20,080 nucleotides of DNA from IMG/VR virus record IMGVR_UViG_3300029267_004085, positions 1 to 20,080 of that record; one strand, given 5' to 3'. The notes under the pieces were generated by a model. It was given only the letters and a program-made list of their open reading frames with translations. It searched no databases and was not told where the DNA came from. Positions 7,550 through 15,164 of the stretch are shown one piece after another. The position numbers and the translations under genes were made by a program. Source of the DNA: a virus. Every line of letters begins with the position of its first letter. Within the stretch, counting starts at the first letter, position 1.

Positions 7550-8016
7550 GCACCAACTTCATCGTCACAACCGTCATCGGAGTTAGTATTGGTAAACAGC
7601 CTGTCTAGTGAAGCTTCTTTCCAGCCACCTTCCCAGATTTGATAGCGTTCTTTCTTTGTTTCAGCGAGAACGTTTTCGTAACCTGATTTGGTCTCTATTG
7701 TTTTATGTCTGTCTAAGTAGCCTTTGTAAAAGTTAAGCATTGGTTGGTCTTCAGCAGAGTTAGTGTTTTCTGGTTTGTTAACATCGATTTTGGCCACCGG
7801 TTTAAACTCTGGGTGTTCTTTGTAGATGTTATCCAGTGCTTCCTGTTTTAAGAGTTTCATCTGCTCTTCTTTTGCAGTTTGTTTCTCTTGCTCTTTTTGG
7901 AGCTTCAATTCTTGCTCCTTTTTCTTAAGGTCGCGTATTTTGAGTTCTTTGTCCAAGTTCTCTTCATAAGCTTCTAGCTCCTCTTTGGACATTTCCTCAA
8001 TAGGTTTGTTCGTCAT
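7483..8016 (-). CDS. Scaffold/delta domain of the capsid (coiled coil)
   Basis: A 177-residue protein with a very charged coiled coil at residues 1-65 (repeats of K, E, Q, L) and a more ordered part thereafter, ending in AWSPEDVYGKPLFVKLTF. In HK97-type viruses the N-terminal delta domain of the capsid is such a coiled coil and is removed by the protease. The W-S-P-E-D-V-Y segment resembles the start of the mature capsid N-arm, and the last 67 bases overlap the capsid frame in -1 phase, so the two frames may be one gene. Otherwise it would be a separate scaffolding protein. The ATG has GGAGG about eight bases upstream, the strongest site of this segment. Confidence 0.7.
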   Translation of the reverse strand: MTNKPIEEMSKEELEAYEENLDKELKIRDLKKKEQELKLQKEQEKQTAKEEQMKLLKQEALDNIYKEHPEFKPVAKIDVNKPENTNSAEDQPMLNFYKGYLDRHKTIETKSGYENVLAETKKERYQIWEGGWKEASLDRLFTNTNSDDGCDDEVGAWSPEDVYGKPLFVKLTFSKSV

Positions 8017-8038
8017 TATAATCCTCCATAAAATATAT

Positions 8039-8902
8039 TTATTTGTTCAATTTTTTTTCTTTTGCTTTAATCCTCTCGATTTGTTCTTTAAAGTCATTTT
8101 CTAAATTTTCTTGACAATCGCATATTTCAGCGTTTTTTATGCCACAGCCATCTTTGTCGTTGCATCGTCCTCTGAAAACTGTAGATACGCACACTGGTTG
8201 AACTCCTTCAAGAATAGGAACCATGTCGTCTTCGTTGTAGCCCTCTGTTTTCCAGTCTACACTGCTAGGCAGTTCAGACGCTTTAACTAGTTTTCTTTTA
8301 GCGTAGTATGTAACAGATACATTTGGAATAAGCCCAGCTTTTTCGCAAAGATTAACAAAACCTTTCCAAGCTTTGTAATACTGTGTGCTTTCCTCGCCAA
8401 CAATTTCCATAGTTACTTCTTTTGTTTCTTTATTTAATTTTACATTTTTATGGAAACCTACAAAGTAAGTTATGTCTTGCTGCATAAGGAAAAATCCGGT
8501 TGATGTACCCATGTGGTTTATATCATGTAGTGTATTTTCCCAGTTTTTGTAGCATTTTTCCAGTTCCTCGAATGACAAATACCCGCCATTCATAAACCGG
8601 TCTCCAATAACCGCAACCATTTTAGTCGACTCAGGCTGTTCTTGGTTTTCTTTTTCCTGATTTTCCGAGTTAGTCTCTTCTTGCATATTCTCTTTTGGTT
8701 TTTCGAAAATCATCACTGCATCATCGGTAAAGATTTCATACTCAGAATTTTGACTTTTTCTATTCCATATAGAATAACATACCGCAGATACTTTATCTTG
8801 TTTCCAAGATGGGTGTTCTTTTTTCACGTATGGTATGCACCTAGATATGAAATCCTGCTTTGACTCACCTGGTTTTGGAGTAGGATTTTCAATTAAGGTC
8901 AT
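8039..8902 (-). CDS. Prohead maturation protease (probable)
   Basis: A 287-residue protein between two small head genes and the capsid scaffold, the normal place of the prohead protease. The N-terminus (GESKQDFISRCIPYVKKE, then AVCYSIW) is a short module often attached to viral head proteins. After a Q/E/N-rich linker (about residues 70-95) comes a probable protease domain: H-D-I-N-H-M-G-T (about 127-134) could supply the histidine, and N-V-S-V-T-Y (about 193-198) could supply the serine of a herpesvirus-assemblin/S78-like fold. The catalytic residues are my guess. A C-D-C pair near the end and a basic helical tail follow. It could also be a scaffold fusion, as the linker and tail suggest. 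Confidence 0.6.
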   Translation of the reverse strand: MTLIENPTPKPGESKQDFISRCIPYVKKEHPSWKQDKVSAVCYSIWNRKSQNSEYEIFTDDAVMIFEKPKENMQEETNSENQEKENQEQPESTKMVAVIGDRFMNGGYLSFEELEKCYKNWENTLHDINHMGTSTGFFLMQQDITYFVGFHKNVKLNKETKEVTMEIVGEESTQYYKAWKGFVNLCEKAGLIPNVSVTYYAKRKLVKASELPSSVDWKTEGYNEDDMVPILEGVQPVCVSTVFRGRCNDKDGCGIKNAEICDCQENLENDFKEQIERIKAKEKKLNK

Positions 8903-8906
8903 ATTA

Positions 8907-9404
8907 TCATTTCCGTTTCAAAAGCTCAGCGGCACGTTGCTGTTGTATTTTTTTTACAAATATGCTCTCTTCTGGGCTTTTATAATTTCTTGGTAATTTG
9001 CCATCTTTCACTAATTTTTTAGTTTTCTGTTTTGAGTCATGCCAAACATTTGGGGTCCAGTCTTCTGGGTCTTTTACGTATGGTTTAATTAAAGGTTTAA
9101 GCTTGTCTGCGTCTTTTAATATTTCATATAATGTGTAAAATACCGCATCTCTGTAAGCCGTATCTTTCACCGCTATCCAAAGTATCAATTGACCATAGCG
9201 TCTTAGCATCCATCTTTGCCATCTGGGTTTTATCTTTTTTGCAGTGTTCAATAGCCGAAGATTTAAGTATCTTACCATTTTGTTGGGGTGTATTTCTAGA
9301 TTTTCCTCAACGACCTTTTCCTCTAGCTTTAAGTGTTTTAATCCGGTCTTAAGCACAAAATTCAGTATCTTTTTTGAGTGCTCACCAAATCCAATATCAG
9401 CCAT
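8907..9404 (-). CDS. Basic helical protein of unknown function
   Basis: A 165-residue, lysine/arginine-rich, mostly helical protein with a tryptophan-rich centre (KPRWQRWMLRRYGQLILWIAVKD) that could pass for a membrane-interacting helix but is too charged for a clear transmembrane segment. I do not recognise it. It follows the coiled-coil gene by a few bases and precedes the protease, so it is likely a head-associated or internal DNA-binding protein. The ATG at 9404 has a GTGAT element upstream. It ends in TGA. Confidence 0.75.
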   Translation of the reverse strand: MADIGFGEHSKKILNFVLKTGLKHLKLEEKVVEENLEIHPNKMVRYLNLRLLNTAKKIKPRWQRWMLRRYGQLILWIAVKDTAYRDAVFYTLYEILKDADKLKPLIKPYVKDPEDWTPNVWHDSKQKTKKLVKDGKLPRNYKSPEESIFVKKIQQQRAAELLKRK

Positions 9405-9408
9405 TATA

Positions 9409-10005
9409 TCACTTTTTTGACTGTTTCTTTTTTCTGGCTACATTGCGTTTTACTGCTTCTTTTTGTGCTTTATGGAACTCTTCTTTTTTTGACTCGCTTT
9501 CAAGCAACTCTTTAAAGTCAGCTTCAAATAGAGTCTCTTCGTCTTTTTTAGCAACGTCTCTTAGTGGTACAATCTGTTTAGCCTTTGCCTCTTTAAATCT
9601 GCTAGCCAAGAATTCCCTGTTTCTAACGCCAGACTCTATAAATTGCTCTTGTCTAAGTTCTATCTGTCCTTGTAACCCTTTTACCATACTTGTATATGTT
9701 GTTATCTGGTCGTCTATTAGTTTTAACACTTTTTTCTTGTCATCTTCCATATAGGACATGACTTTGGGAATTATTGTCATTATTACAGGCAACTTTATTT
9801 CTCCGGTCTGTATTTTTTTACGGTCAGCCTGCAATCTTTTTATAACGTAATCATACTGGTCTCTTTGTTTAAGTAGGGCAGCGTATGCGTTTGAAGAGTT
9901 TACCAGTTCTTGAAAAAACTGGCCTTCTGTCTGAGACAACGGTGCTTTTATTTGTTTTTTGACTTCTTGTTTTACGTCTTTCTTTACAGTTTTTTTATGT
10001 GCCAT
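9409..10005 (-). CDS. Charged coiled-coil protein of unknown function
   Basis: A 198-residue protein with lysine-rich ends and helical, coiled-coil-like stretches at about residues 25-60 and 85-125, separated by a more hydrophobic patch (LPVIMTIIPKVMSYM). It has no cysteine. The C-terminal tail (KRNVARKKKQSKK) is strongly basic and may contact DNA. The ATG has GAGG about seven bases upstream. It sits between the neck-like protein and another unknown basic protein in the head gene block. It could be an internal scaffold or a minor head protein; no family is recognised. Confidence 0.75.
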   Translation of the reverse strand: MAHKKTVKKDVKQEVKKQIKAPLSQTEGQFFQELVNSSNAYAALLKQRDQYDYVIKRLQADRKKIQTGEIKLPVIMTIIPKVMSYMEDDKKKVLKLIDDQITTYTSMVKGLQGQIELRQEQFIESGVRNREFLASRFKEAKAKQIVPLRDVAKKDEETLFEADFKELLESESKKEEFHKAQKEAVKRNVARKKKQSKK

Positions 10006-10015
10006 TTTATGCCTC

Positions 10016-10438
10016 TTATTTATATTTCTTTAAGATTTTATCACGGAATATCTTATCCAATTCCTGCATAGTTCTCCATACGGCCCATGCCATAAACGGT
10101 AGAAATGCAGTTTTACCACTGCTACTTTTTATCACCCTAGGCGATGATGCAGTTCCTATTTTTATATACCTTGTACCATATTCAAGGAATACCGGGTAAG
10201 GTTCTCCTTTTGCGTTTACTGTGTCACATACCACTGTAAACGACTTCTTTGAGCGCCCTTTTGATTTAATCCCGCGCACTAAAGCGCCAGATTTTCTAGG
10301 TGCTCTATATTTCGCTCTGTTTATTACCTTCTTTTGAACTTCCTTTTCAAACTCCCCGTTATCAATGTCCCTAATAACTTGTTTGTTTATATCTATTATT
10401 CTCTTCAAGCCGCTAGTCCGAACTTTTATTGTTATCAT
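10016..10438 (-). CDS. HK97-gp10-like neck/tail completion protein
   Basis: A 140-residue protein with the recurrent pattern of the HK97 gp10 family: a basic helical N-terminus, R-A-P-R-K-S-G-A-L-V-R-G-I (about 46-58), a strand pair, then Y-P-V-F-L-E-Y-G-T (about 82-90), and a helix near the C-terminus. Members join the tail to the head. Its ATG has GGAG five bases upstream and lies within the 3' end of the portal gene (overlap of 26 bases). It is placed after the portal and not after the capsid, which is slightly unusual. Confidence 0.75.
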   Translation of the reverse strand: MITIKVRTSGLKRIIDINKQVIRDIDNGEFEKEVQKKVINRAKYRAPRKSGALVRGIKSKGRSKKSFTVVCDTVNAKGEPYPVFLEYGTRYIKIGTASSPRVIKSSSGKTAFLPFMAWAVWRTMQELDKIFRDKILKKYK

Positions 10439-11900
10439 CTTGCTCCTTTAGTATTTTTTCACCGAGCTCTTTTTCTTTAAATGCCTGAAGTTTTCTCTTT
10501 TTAATCATGGCAAGTTCTACAGCGTCTAATTGCTCTTTGTAGGCGTTGTTTTCATCTTCGTCGTCTTTGTCATCGCTGTCTTTGACTTTTTCGTTTGGTG
10601 GAGTAACCTGCGGCTTTGGAATATCTTTTGGGACATTCTCAGCCTCGAGTTCTATTTGTCCGTCGTTAAATATTCGTCTGGCTTCAACTTGGTTTATAAA
10701 TCCGCCTGCTCCTCGTTGCCCATTCATTGCTAATGTTGCAGCTTCTACTCTTTTGTGCATTATCTCTGCTTCTGCAAGTTCATCAATATATATTGGGTTC
10801 CAGACAAGGTCGTATTTCCATGCTCTGCCGTGGGCTTTTAACAGCTTCACATAAAATCTTTCTATCAGCGGAGTAAGCACGAAGTCTTGGTCATCTTTTA
10901 CGTCTTTTACGTAATCTCCCATTCCTACTTCTGCGCCGGTTACCTTGCCTACTTGAATACCTGTAAGAACGTGCATTGGCATCATAAATCCGCCTGCAAT
11001 CTTAAGCACCATGTAATCATAGAAAGGCTTTGGGTCTATGGCTTTCGGGTCTACCGCAGTTATATCAGTTCTTTCATCGTGAATAAACGCTCCGGGATGA
11101 AGTTTGCATATCTTTTCCCAAAATTTTCGCCTGTTTTCGTTCAGTCCCTCTTCTTTAATGTCATAATTGCCGTGCGCAAACCATGATAATATTTCACCGC
11201 ACGCAATATCTATATTTACAGTAGACTTTATTACATTTCTTAATAGATTTACTTTAGACCTACCTAGGCGTTTTCCAGGTTGCGGGTCATTAGGAATGTG
11301 TAATATCCGGTCTGGGTGTATAAAATAATCATCCCCGGTTTCATTGTCTTGATAATGAAAGTGCAACACCTTCCTCTTTTTGTAATACTCATTGTAATAT
11401 TCCAGACCGGTAATTTTCGAGCTATCAAGGACCGCCACTTCCCAAGGAACCGCGTTCTCTGCCGGCGCGTCTTCTATTTTAACCACGTCATCTTTGTCGA
11501 ACGTTATTAGCAAATATCCGTTACCGCTAACGAACGAAGCCTCTCTGGCTTGTTCAATCTTAGCCTTGAACTGTGTCCTCTTTTCAAAATTTCGTAATAT
11601 CTCGACGTCTACAGATACTGGTTTACTTTTCCTATCGTAAGTTTCTAGTAAAAACCAAGACCTTATAGAGTCTCTAGATTTTTTTCTTGCGGCCTTCATA
11701 AACAATGGAAGCTGCTCAGCTGTACTTTGGCACTTCGCCACACTCAACTGTTTTGTACCTATTCTACCCTGTACATTTTCAGGCGGAGCGTTAGGCGGGT
11801 ATTGAATATTTAATTCTTTTCTGCCCTTTTTTAGGTCATCTTTCGTGGGAGCGATGTAATTCTTATAAAAACTTTTAGCCATATCGCCTAGTGTTTTCAT
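10413..11900 (-). CDS. Portal protein
   Basis: A 495-residue portal that forms the dodecameric DNA entry channel at one capsid vertex. The start at 11900 is chosen for its GGAG site nine bases upstream; an ATG at 11921 lies within the terminase gene. Portal-like features are the early S-V-A-K-C-Q-S-T-A helix (about 50-58), the clip/wing region (REASFVSGNGYLLI, about 140-153), the D-R-I-L-H-I-P strand (about 200-206) followed by G-R-S-K-V-N-L-L-R-N, and a long stem helix. The last 80 residues are very acidic and charged (DSDDKDDEDENN), which could be flexible. It begins two bases after the terminase TAA and ends in TAG. Confidence 0.9.
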   Translation of the reverse strand: MKTLGDMAKSFYKNYIAPTKDDLKKGRKELNIQYPPNAPPENVQGRIGTKQLSVAKCQSTAEQLPLFMKAARKKSRDSIRSWFLLETYDRKSKPVSVDVEILRNFEKRTQFKAKIEQAREASFVSGNGYLLITFDKDDVVKIEDAPAENAVPWEVAVLDSSKITGLEYYNEYYKKRKVLHFHYQDNETGDDYFIHPDRILHIPNDPQPGKRLGRSKVNLLRNVIKSTVNIDIACGEILSWFAHGNYDIKEEGLNENRRKFWEKICKLHPGAFIHDERTDITAVDPKAIDPKPFYDYMVLKIAGGFMMPMHVLTGIQVGKVTGAEVGMGDYVKDVKDDQDFVLTPLIERFYVKLLKAHGRAWKYDLVWNPIYIDELAEAEIMHKRVEAATLAMNGQRGAGGFINQVEARRIFNDGQIELEAENVPKDIPKPQVTPPNEKVKDSDDKDDEDENNAYKEQLDAVELAMIKKRKLQAFKEKELGEKILKEQDDNNKSSD

Positions 11901-11902
11901 TT

Positions 11903-13264
11903 TTAATCTCCAAAATCCCATATAGCCCTTTTCACATAGCCGACGACAGCCTTACCACGAAACGCCCTATATGGAGTTAGTCCATATTTCAATGCGTCCA
12001 TAGTATGGTCATCTAGCTTGGCTGGAACTTCTACTGCGTTTTCACCTGTCTTATCTTTTTTATATTGATAGGCTTTAAACTCTCTTATAGTATTGGTACA
12101 ATGCCGGTCTATGTGTAGGTGCCCTTTTTTCAAGATTGATTTTATTTTACCTATTCCCGCATTTACGTCTCTTTCGCCCTTTTCACAAGGTATAGACAAA
12201 TCAGCAGCCTGAAATATTAAGTCAGGATTTGACGGGTCAAAGTATACTTTTCGGTAATGATGCTTCTTAAATCTTTTCGCCACTTCTGAAACTACATAGT
12301 GCGTAGGTTTTTCTTTTTGATAATATTCATTTAATATAAATACATCTTTTCCTTTTATACCAATTGACAATATTACACTAGGATTTCTAAACCCCCAATC
12401 AACCCCAGCTGTGGTATAGTCAAAGTGTTTTAAATCTCTATAATCCCCTACGTGCTTGTTTTCGTTGAATTCTTTGTATACTTGCCCTGCGAAAGACTCC
12501 CAAGTTCCGTCTAAGAAGCGCCTTATCCAGTCTTCGTCGCCGCTGCCCTTGAGTTCCTCGATATACCTTTCATATCTCGGTAACATCACATTGTCGTAGG
12601 TGGTAGTCTGTACAGTATAGTAATCGGGATTTTTCATCTCAAAGAATCTCTTGTAAATCCAGTGAGACTGACTCCCAGGGTTTGTGGTTAACAGTATAAA
12701 TGGGTTTTTTGATTTAAGATTTCCGGTTCCAGATATTCTGTTAATCCCCTGAAGGAACACGCTCTCGTCAATATCTATCGGCTCATCGAAACCTATAAAG
12801 TCAAGCGTGAGACCTCTTATTTTCATTTCATCTTCACAAGACTTAAACATTATACTAGAGCCATTCCAAAATATAGCTTTCATATCTCCTTTACTATATT
12901 TTATTCTAGCAAGCGTTATTGGTATATTTGCTTTGTCAAGCGCATCTTGATATAGTTTAAGCTCTTGTTGAAATACTTTAAATACTACATCAGTAAGCTG
13001 CGGGGTCGTCAGAGACCCTAACATACCAACTACTCCCGGATTATTAATACATACTCTTATCGCTACATTAGCCAACAACAGGGTCTTTCCGGCTCTCACC
13101 GCCCCAGAGTAAAGTACATACCTGTGTTTTTTTATAGCCTCTAGGACTTCGAGTTGCTCTGGTAAAAACTTTCTGTCAAGGCTTAAAACTTTAGTGATAA
13201 GTTTGTTTGTATGCCCACCCGTCTCCCGAGTCGTCTAACTCAACTCCATTTTATTTATTATCAT
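11903..13264 (-). CDS. terL: Large terminase subunit (ATPase-nuclease) with an in-frame TAG near the start
   Basis: Packages DNA into the prohead. Counting from the GTG at 13099, the ATPase has Walker B F-I-G-F-D-E (101-106) and coupling motif T-T-N-P-G (138-142). The RNase H-like nuclease has D234 (AGVDWG), D288 (YFDPSN) and D368 (DDHTMDALKYG). The Walker A G-A-V-R-A-G-K-T straddles that GTG, and protein-like sequence (FLPEQLEVLEAI) lies further upstream, so the GTG cannot be the true start. No ATG, GTG or TTG occurs between it and a TAG at 13237-13235. In the same frame an ATG at 13264 lies about seven bases after the predicted transcription start, ideal for leaderless initiation, and reads nine codons into that TAG. 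Readthrough, a non-AUG start or a sequencing error must explain it. The protein ends in TAA. Confidence 0.88.
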
Positions 13265-13290
13265 AAATATAAGTCGAAGTTTAAACAACA

Positions 13291-13306
13291 TATATATAAA
13301 GCTTTC
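13291..13306 (-). promoter_or_regulatory. Archaeal-type promoter of the virion operon
   Basis: On the minus strand GAAAGCTTTATATATA resembles a BRE followed by a TATA box. Transcription would start about 25 bases on, near 13271, just before the ATG at 13264. The first 14 bases are identical to the opposing promoter at 13518-13531. Confidence 0.75.
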
Positions 13307-13312
13307 TGCCAA

Positions 13313-13470
13313 AACGCTACTTTTTTTGGTAGATATATATATTTATATATACACTTTCCTTTTTTTCTCCTAGCGTTGTATTTTTCATATACGAGAATTT
13401 TCACTGACGCTTTTTGTAAAAACGCATAAAATACGGTAGTAAAACTCGCGTTTTAAAAATGCAACGCTAC
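13313..13470. repeat. GCGTT/AACGC repeats with a 15-bp inverted repeat in the divergent region
   Basis: AACGCTAC occurs at 13313-13320 and 13463-13470. The complement, TAGCGTTG, occurs at 13371-13378, and the pair 13371-13385 / 13455-13469 forms inverted arms TAGCGTTGYATTTTT with one mismatch. Further ACGC/GCGT units lie near 13406, 13421 and 13447. The set lies between the two promoters, within AT-rich DNA. Operator sites for a virus regulator or origin iterons are both plausible. Confidence 0.5.
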
Positions 13471-13517
13471 ATATAGAGCTCATTTTTGGGCCTAGTTGAA
13501 AAAACTGAACGTAGAAG

Positions 13518-13531
13518 GAAAGCTTTATATA
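13518..13531 (+). promoter_or_regulatory. Archaeal-type promoter of the replication operon
   Basis: GAAAGCTTTATATA matches the opposing promoter base for base. A start near 13553 leaves about ten bases before the ATG at 13565, which has no Shine-Dalgarno site, so a nearly leaderless transcript is likely. A second TATA-like stretch (CAATATAAATATAG, 13542-13555) is too close to the ATG to serve. Confidence 0.75.
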
Positions 13532-13564
13532 GGACGGATGACAATATAAATATAGTGAAAAATT

Positions 13565-14041
13565 ATGACCGCTGCGCAAGATAAACGGTGGCGAGCGGAG
13601 CTAAAAATCATCCAAGAGATAGGCAAGGTTCCTTCTTGTCGTGAGATGCAGCAGCTCCTTAAAGAGAAGTACGGTATAAAGGCCAACCATAATACTATAA
13701 ATGAAGATTTAAAGAAAGACCTTGAAGCCCTGACGCCGGAAGAGTATGAAAACCAGAAGGGTGGAATTCTCAAAATGCTCGAGACCGAAATAGACATTGC
13801 TCATAATATAGCTACCACAGATGATAATAATGAATTAAAGTTAAAAGCAATGAATACCGTTTCTAAGCTGTCTAAGACAAAGGCAGACATTCTTGTTAAA
13901 TTTAGAAGGGCCCACGCTCAACTTGCCAAAGATGAACAGACTACTATAAATGTTATTATAGGCAAGCCAGAGCAAGTTGACCTTGACAAACATGAAAAAT
14001 TAAAGAAGGACTCGAATGACCAAAATACTGAAAAGGATTAA
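13565..14041 (+). CDS. HTH protein, candidate small terminase or regulator
   Basis: A 158-residue protein whose N-terminal part (about residues 8-55) looks like a helix-turn-helix: helices around AELKIIQEIG, then SCREMQQLLKEKYG, then HNTINEDLKKDLEAL. The second part (about 68-120) is helical, with E-L-K-L-K-A-M-N-T-V-S-K-L-S-K-T-K-A-D-I-L, a pattern common in small terminase subunits that form rings at packaging sites. The C-terminus is charged and disordered. It is the first gene of the rightward operon, divergent from terL, and has no ribosome binding site. It is either TerS or an early DNA-binding regulator of the shared intergenic region; the sequence does not decide. Confidence 0.75.
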   Translation: MTAAQDKRWRAELKIIQEIGKVPSCREMQQLLKEKYGIKANHNTINEDLKKDLEALTPEEYENQKGGILKMLETEIDIAHNIATTDDNNELKLKAMNTVSKLSKTKADILVKFRRAHAQLAKDEQTTINVIIGKPEQVDLDKHEKLKKDSNDQNTEKD

Positions 14042-14246
14042 AGGGTATCTCCCGGTAAGTAGACGGGAACACCTAGAAGCCATTAAGAATATCAAAATTA
14101 TATTAGATGGGTTTCAAGTGGCCGAGACACAGCACAGCAGGATTGAGCAGAAGCTTATAACTGATATGCTATCACTAAAGCAAGTGAAAACTACTAAAAG
14201 AAAGCAGGCAAAAGGTAAAAAAGATGAGGACGTTGCATTTGCATGA
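14016..14246 (+). CDS. Small basic helical protein of unknown function
   Basis: A 76-residue, lysine-rich, helical protein starting within the last 26 bases of the HTH gene; AAGGA lies about six bases upstream of the ATG. It has no cysteine and no recognised motif. The C-terminal third (TKRKQAKGKKDED) is basic and probably disordered. Its stop overlaps the ATG of the exonuclease gene (ATGA), so the two are translationally coupled. Confidence 0.65.
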   Translation: MTKILKRIKGYLPVSRREHLEAIKNIKIILDGFQVAETQHSRIEQKLITDMLSLKQVKTTKRKQAKGKKDEDVAFA

Positions 14247-14917
14247 GACCAAATATACATACGATGTTAAAGAAAGAGCTGTTAGAGTACATGGGCGGCC
14301 GGTGTCGTCATGGACATACCTATGCTGAACACCCGGCGTGTTGGTGGAAAGAAAAGAACAAAAAGCCAAAAGTTGGGTATCTTGATATAGAGACTAGTAA
14401 CCTAGATGCTAACTATGGTATTATAATAACCTATTGCATACTTGACGACGAGACAAACGAAATTGTTGAAGGGGCCATTAACATAAATGACGTTAGAAGC
14501 GGCCTGTTTGACAAAAACCTGTGCAAAAAATTAATAAAGGACCTTAATAAATTTGATGTCATAAAGGGTTATTGGTCAACCGGCTTTGATATACCTTATA
14601 TGAGGGCAAGGTGCCTCAAGTGGGGTTTAGAGTTCCCTGTGTATAAGACACTTCAACATAAAGACATATATTATATGGTAAAAAGATTGCTAAAGCTAAA
14701 TAGGAATTCGTTAGAGGTAGCAACTAAGTTCCTTGGTATATCAGGAAAGAACCACGTTCACGGCGACCAATGGATGGAGGCGCTGCTTTGTGATGATGAA
14801 AAACAGAAAAAGGCTATGCAGTATATACTTGACCACAACAGGCGAGATGTAAGAATAACTAAAAAATTAGACCAAAAACTGCAAGAATACGATAGAGGTC
14901 TTACGAAATCAATCTAA
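14243..14917 (+). CDS. RNase H-like 3'-5' exonuclease (DEDD family)
   Basis: A 224-residue exonuclease with D48-x-E50 in GYLDIETS, D116 in STGFDIPYMRAR, D141 in HKDIYYM, and H198-x3-D202 in DHNRRDVRITKKL. These are the four acidic positions plus general-base histidine of the DEDDh-type fold found in DnaQ, PolB exonuclease domains and RNase_H_2 proteins. The first 35 residues carry C21-R-H-G-H-T-Y-A-E-H-P-A-C33, a possible small metal site. There is no polymerase part. Placed just before the primase-helicase, it may act in proofreading, primer or flap removal, or host nucleic acid degradation. Confidence 0.85.
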   Translation: MRPNIHTMLKKELLEYMGGRCRHGHTYAEHPACWWKEKNKKPKVGYLDIETSNLDANYGIIITYCILDDETNEIVEGAININDVRSGLFDKNLCKKLIKDLNKFDVIKGYWSTGFDIPYMRARCLKWGLEFPVYKTLQHKDIYYMVKRLLKLNRNSLEVATKFLGISGKNHVHGDQWMEALLCDDEKQKKAMQYILDHNRRDVRITKKLDQKLQEYDRGLTKSI

Positions 14918-14927
14918 AGTGACCAGC

Positions 14928-15164
14928 ATGATTTGTCTACGGTGCAACAGAGTAATCAAAAGAAGGAGCAATTGCCAAAAGTACTGCAAGGATTGCGCTG
15001 AGATAGTAGCTAAACAAAAAAGAAGAGAGGCTTCAATGGAAAGAAAAGAGGCAGAAGGGTTTTTAGAGGCCCATCCTGTGAGAAACCCCGACGGCAGCAT
15101 AAATGTCGAGGCAGAGCTAGCGGCTATAAAAAGAGAGAAAAAGCGACTGGGCTTGATAAAATGA
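14928..15164 (+). CDS. Zinc ribbon protein with charged helical tail
   Basis: 78 residues from the ATG at 14928; a GTG at 14919, two bases after the exonuclease stop, would add three residues. Cysteines C3-L-R-C6 and C18-C22-x2-C25 (YCKDC) form a one-zinc ribbon, followed by a long charged helix (KQKRREASMERKEAEGF) and a C-terminal A-A-I-K-R-E-K-K-R-L. Such ribbons are common in archaeal viruses, often with unknown targets. Its last four bases overlap the primase ATG (ATGA). The function is probably nucleic acid or protein binding; I do not assign more. Confidence 0.75.
   Translation: MICLRCNRVIKRRSNCQKYCKDCAEIVAKQKRREASMERKEAEGFLEAHPVRNPDGSINVEAELAAIKREKKRLGLIK

Noticed and set aside
13235-13237. 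Genome-wide reassignment of TAG to pyrrolysine
   Set aside because: TAG is the apparent stop of the capsid, portal, tape measure, nuclease and three small genes, and reading through any of these soon meets another stop. A single interrupted frame is not enough to claim a changed code.
13313-13470. CRISPR array
   Set aside because: The repeats are only 8-15 bases, partly inverted and irregularly spaced.
13385-13797. Two minus-strand frames over the divergent region and the start of the HTH gene
   Set aside because: They run over the intergenic control region or antisense to the HTH gene, lack binding sites, and their translations are low-complexity hydrophobic runs.
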